Shown here one piece after another: positions 61,603-64,000 of a DNA stretch of 64,000 nt. The notes under the pieces are model-generated. The model had not been told where the DNA came from and made no database searches. It worked only from the letters and a program-made list of their open reading frames with translations. The DNA is from Neovahlkampfia damariscottae (lineage: Eukaryota; Heterolobosea; Selenaionea; Neovahlkampfiida; Neovahlkampfiidae), in NCBI GenBank assembly GCA_016618085.1, contig JABLTG010000057.1:37942-101941 (forward strand). The letters run 5' to 3'. The position numbers and the translations under genes are program-made. Within the stretch, counting starts at the first letter, position 1. Every line of letters starts with the position of its first letter.

Positions 61603-62997
61603 ATGGAACAAAAATTCGACAAGACAAAATTCCTTGTGCACTTTGATTCAATTTATTCAAACAAAAAGATGGGACTTGCTTTCAGAACTTATCTAGAAAC
61701 CGAACACAGTTCAGAATCATTTGATTTTTTGACCAGTGTAAAAAGCTTGGAAACAATGAAAGATGAGAAACAACTTGTAAAACAATGTTTAGAAATTATT
61801 CAAACGTTTATTGTTGTTGACTGCAAGCACGAGTTGAACATTTCATCAGAGCTTAGAGAAAAGACATTAAAGAACTTTGAAAAACAAAAAGAAATAAACG
61901 ATAAATGGGTGTTAGACATGAGTCCTGTTGAAGTATTTTCAGAATGTTTTAGAGTTATTGCTGGTGTTTTAAGACATGATTCTTTCAAAAGATTCGTTAG
62001 AACTGAAGAGTGTGAAAAAATTATGATACAATTCAAACATGACAGCTCAGTCATTTCACCTGCAATTACGAATTTATTTTCTTATAAAAACGATTACTTT
62101 ACTCACCCACACATTGATGACAAAGATTTTGACTTTTTCAAACTTCTTCTTGAAGACAATTATAATTGGAAGGTAGGAATTTTTTTTTCTAAAAACAATT
62201 AATTTTAGTTGGTCGGTTCAAAAGTTAAAGAACAAGTGAATGCATTTATTTCAGATACAAATTATTTACCAGAAGCAAAAATTTCAACGACTGTAAATGT
62301 GGTTAAATTTGAAACTGTACTCAATTGTACATTTGATCAAGCACTTTTGAGTTACTTTTCAAATGAAATGATGATGAAATCAGATCCAAATTGTGGAAGA
62401 ATTAGAAATATGGATTATTTTGAATATGATGATTTGGTGAAATTATATAAGGAACAAAATAAGGAAGATGAAATTAAGCAGTATAAAAGAGATTTAAGTA
62501 TTTGTGCATTAGATTTTGCTTTACCATATCCATTTGATCCAAGATTTGCAAATCGAGCTGATTCAGCTCATTATGATCCAGAAACAAAAACATTTCTAAG
62601 AGTTGGAAAGAATTATTACGAAGATGGACAATTTGGAAAACCAATTACAGTTGAAATGGTAAAAAAAAGAGGTACAAAACCAAAAGTAATGAAAGCTTAC
62701 ACTTTTTTTATGTTTTCTGCTACAATGTATCAAAAAATAGATGAAAAGAAGGTTCTCTATAAGAATATTGTGTTAATGGATTTTGGTGGTTGGGGTTCAT
62801 CTAAAATGATGATTTCAAAAATCATTAAAAGTAGAAAAGAAAAATTTAAGGGAACTATCATTAAAATGGCTCAAGAATTTCCTGATGATATAAAAATCGC
62901 TGATCATGCAGAAAAGCTTTGTAGAAAAGAAGATGGAAAGGTTACTGATGGTTTTGGAAAGTTGCTTGGAAACACTGAATTTGGGAAAGATTATTAA
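61603..62997 (+). CDS. RGS domain plus START-like lipid-binding protein
   Basis: About 450 residues. N-terminal RGS (GTPase-activating for G-alpha): MGLAFRTYLETEHSSESFDFL, ISSELREKTLKNFEKQ, VFSECFRVIAGVLRHDSFKRFV. After a 35-nt-class intron (about 62174-62208), the rest resembles a START/SRPBCC cavity domain: LVGSKVKEQVNAF, TVNVVKFETVLNCTFDQALLSYF, KAYTFFMFSATMYQKID, LYKNIVLMDFGGWGSS. The START reading is from fold-like pattern only and is less sure than RGS. Suggests a G-protein regulator that senses or carries a lipid. Heterotrimeric G proteins themselves are not in the window. Confidence 0.75.
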
Positions 62998-63064
62998 ATA
63001 AACATTTTATAATTTGATTTTGAACAACCTTCATCTGTTTTTCTTTTTTCTTTTTGGAATTTCT

Positions 63065-63827
63065 TTATTTATTTTTTCTTTTTTTTTTTTGTGAAGAATT
63101 TGTGAATGATCCTTTTCTCTTGTTTTCATTGTCAAACACAATATCATCATTTTTTCCATCATCTCTCTCAGATTTAAGTTCCTACAGAATTGAAATTTAA
63201 TGTTTTGCTAAAAAATTTCACATTTTTGGGAATTGACATTTTAATGAACTCTTTGAATCTTTTATCATCCTGATTTTTTGTCCATCACTTAAAATAATCA
63301 ACAAAACATTATTTTTCATGAATTTTTTGTCATTTATTTCAATTTTTCCTCATTCTGTTGTTAAACTTTCTGTTTTATTTGTAGATTCGATTCTTTTCTT
63401 TTTGATTGAACTAGAATTTTAAAATAATCTTCAAACGTTTGAGGGTTGGATATTAAAGGTAATTTTATTCCGAGTCTGTCCATGGTGAACCTTTTCCATT
63501 CATAAAACAGTACAATTTCAAACAAGGTTTTATTTGGTTCAAGGAACCAAATCGAAATTGAGCACAAATGTATTTATAAATGCATTTTTTTTTCTTTTCA
63601 ATCATATAACGTGGTCTGTTGGTGAAAGTCGGTGGTAAAATAACTCCAGTAATTTTTTTTTTTAAATCATCAATGTGTTCACATTCTTCAAATTCGTCGA
63701 ATAATTTCATTTTGAAATTCTTTTTTTTCATAGTATTCAATTGAATTTGTTCAGATCTAGAGAACATATCTAAAGACCACTCCCAACTTTTAAAAAACAA
63801 TTGAATTCTAATTGTTCAAAACCTCAT
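63065..63827 (-). CDS. Hypothetical gene beside the telomere
   Basis: The first coding exon appears to be 5 nt (ATGAG, 63823-63827), followed by a 36-nt intron (63787-63822), giving MSWEWSLDMFSRSEQIQL. Then KMKLFDEFEECEHIDDLKKK, GVILPPTFTNRPRYMIEKK and CIYKYICAQFRF. The joint near 63490 to the next segment (MDRLGIKLPLISNPQTFEDYF) needs a short intron whose edges I cannot fix; further exons give VLLIILSDGQKI, DDKRFKEFIKMSIPKN and a lysine-rich end reaching 63065. No family recognised. No CCAAT element; only about 17 nt separate the ATG from the telomere tract. It may be a gene or a decaying one. Confidence 0.45.
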
Positions 63828-63843
63828 TCTCTTGCTGTTCCTA

Positions 63844-64000
63844 GGTTTTGGGTTTTGGGTTTGAGTTTTGGATTTTGGGTTTTGGGTTTGGGTTTTGGGT
63901 TTGGGTTTTGGGTTTGGGTTTTGGGTTTGGGTTTTGGGTTTGGGTTTTGGGTTTGGGTTTTGGGTTTGGGTTTTGGGTTTGGGTTTTGGGTTTGGGTTTT
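63844..64000 (+). repeat. Telomeric repeat, alternating TTTTGGG and TTTGGG
   Basis: From about 63880 the sequence is a perfect 13-nt unit TTTTGGGTTTGGG repeated to the window edge. The first 35 nt are imperfect (TTTTGGG twice, TTTGAG, TTTTGGA). The G-rich strand runs 5' to 3' toward the right, the orientation of a natural chromosome end. Confidence 0.85.

Overview
The window is a gene-dense stretch of nuclear DNA from an AT-rich, free-living-type unicellular eukaryote that uses the standard code (TAA, TAG and TGA all end genes). Evidence: spliceosomal GT-AG introns, a 5S rRNA gene, TOR kinase, Rab, Ras and Rho regulators, retromer, P450, polycystin, mitochondrial translation factors and a predicted peroxisomal thiolase. 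I cannot name the species. The right end runs into a long array of alternating TTTTGGG and TTTGGG in the orientation of a chromosome end, so the window is a subtelomeric arm about 64 kb long. I count 35 protein genes and one RNA gene. No gene-free gap exceeds about 300 bases.

Gene style is extremely compact. Most introns I could place are 26-39 nt, and several coding exons are tiny (4, 5, 5, 9, 12, 15 and 39 nt). Many single-frame ORFs therefore look truncated until these introns are removed; gene spans below run from start codon to stop codon after my own splicing. Convergent genes end 4-14 nt apart, and one pair overlaps by 9 nt. Of the 35 start codons, 33 have an ATTGG/CCAAT element within about 60 nt, often written ATTGGTCAA or GATTGGAC. 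I used it to choose starts.

Layout. 1-9.8 kb: SAM-domain protein (partial), leukotriene-A4-hydrolase-type aminopeptidase, a degenerate JmjC protein of the secretory pathway, VPS26, an F-box/Kelch protein, SND3/PHO88, a small lysine-rich protein, cytochrome P450. 9.9-24.5 kb: two related secreted cysteine-rich proteins flank a minus-strand block of Rab18, TOR kinase (7.3 kb), DEAD-box helicase DDX27/Drs1 and a RasGAP. 24.5-30 kb: two unknown genes, a C2-CH-CH-TH1 protein, a J-less DnaJ C-domain protein, 5S rRNA. 30-43 kb: EGF/glycosyltransferase type II membrane protein, polycystin-2-like channel, TIP41, mitochondrial IF-2, a thioredoxin-like unknown, TRM6, an armadillo-type protein. 43-64 kb: PMCA calcium pump, an mS23-like mitoribosomal protein, an unknown, Rab7, RBM5/10-like splicing factor, RhoGEF, a DOCK-type protein ending in a RasGEF, thiolase with a peroxisomal tail, RGS-START protein, an unknown gene beside the telomere, and telomeric repeats.

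There is no operon logic, but several products belong to linked processes: TOR with TIP41 (TOR/PP2A signalling); Rab7 with VPS26 (retromer recruitment); RasGAP, DOCK-RasGEF, RhoGEF and RGS (G-protein switches); TRM6, DDX27, IF-2 and mS23 (RNA and ribosome production). The most unusual items are the DOCK-RasGEF fusion, the microexons, the near-universal CCAAT element by the start codon, the two-unit telomere repeat, and the C2-CH-CH-TH1 architecture.
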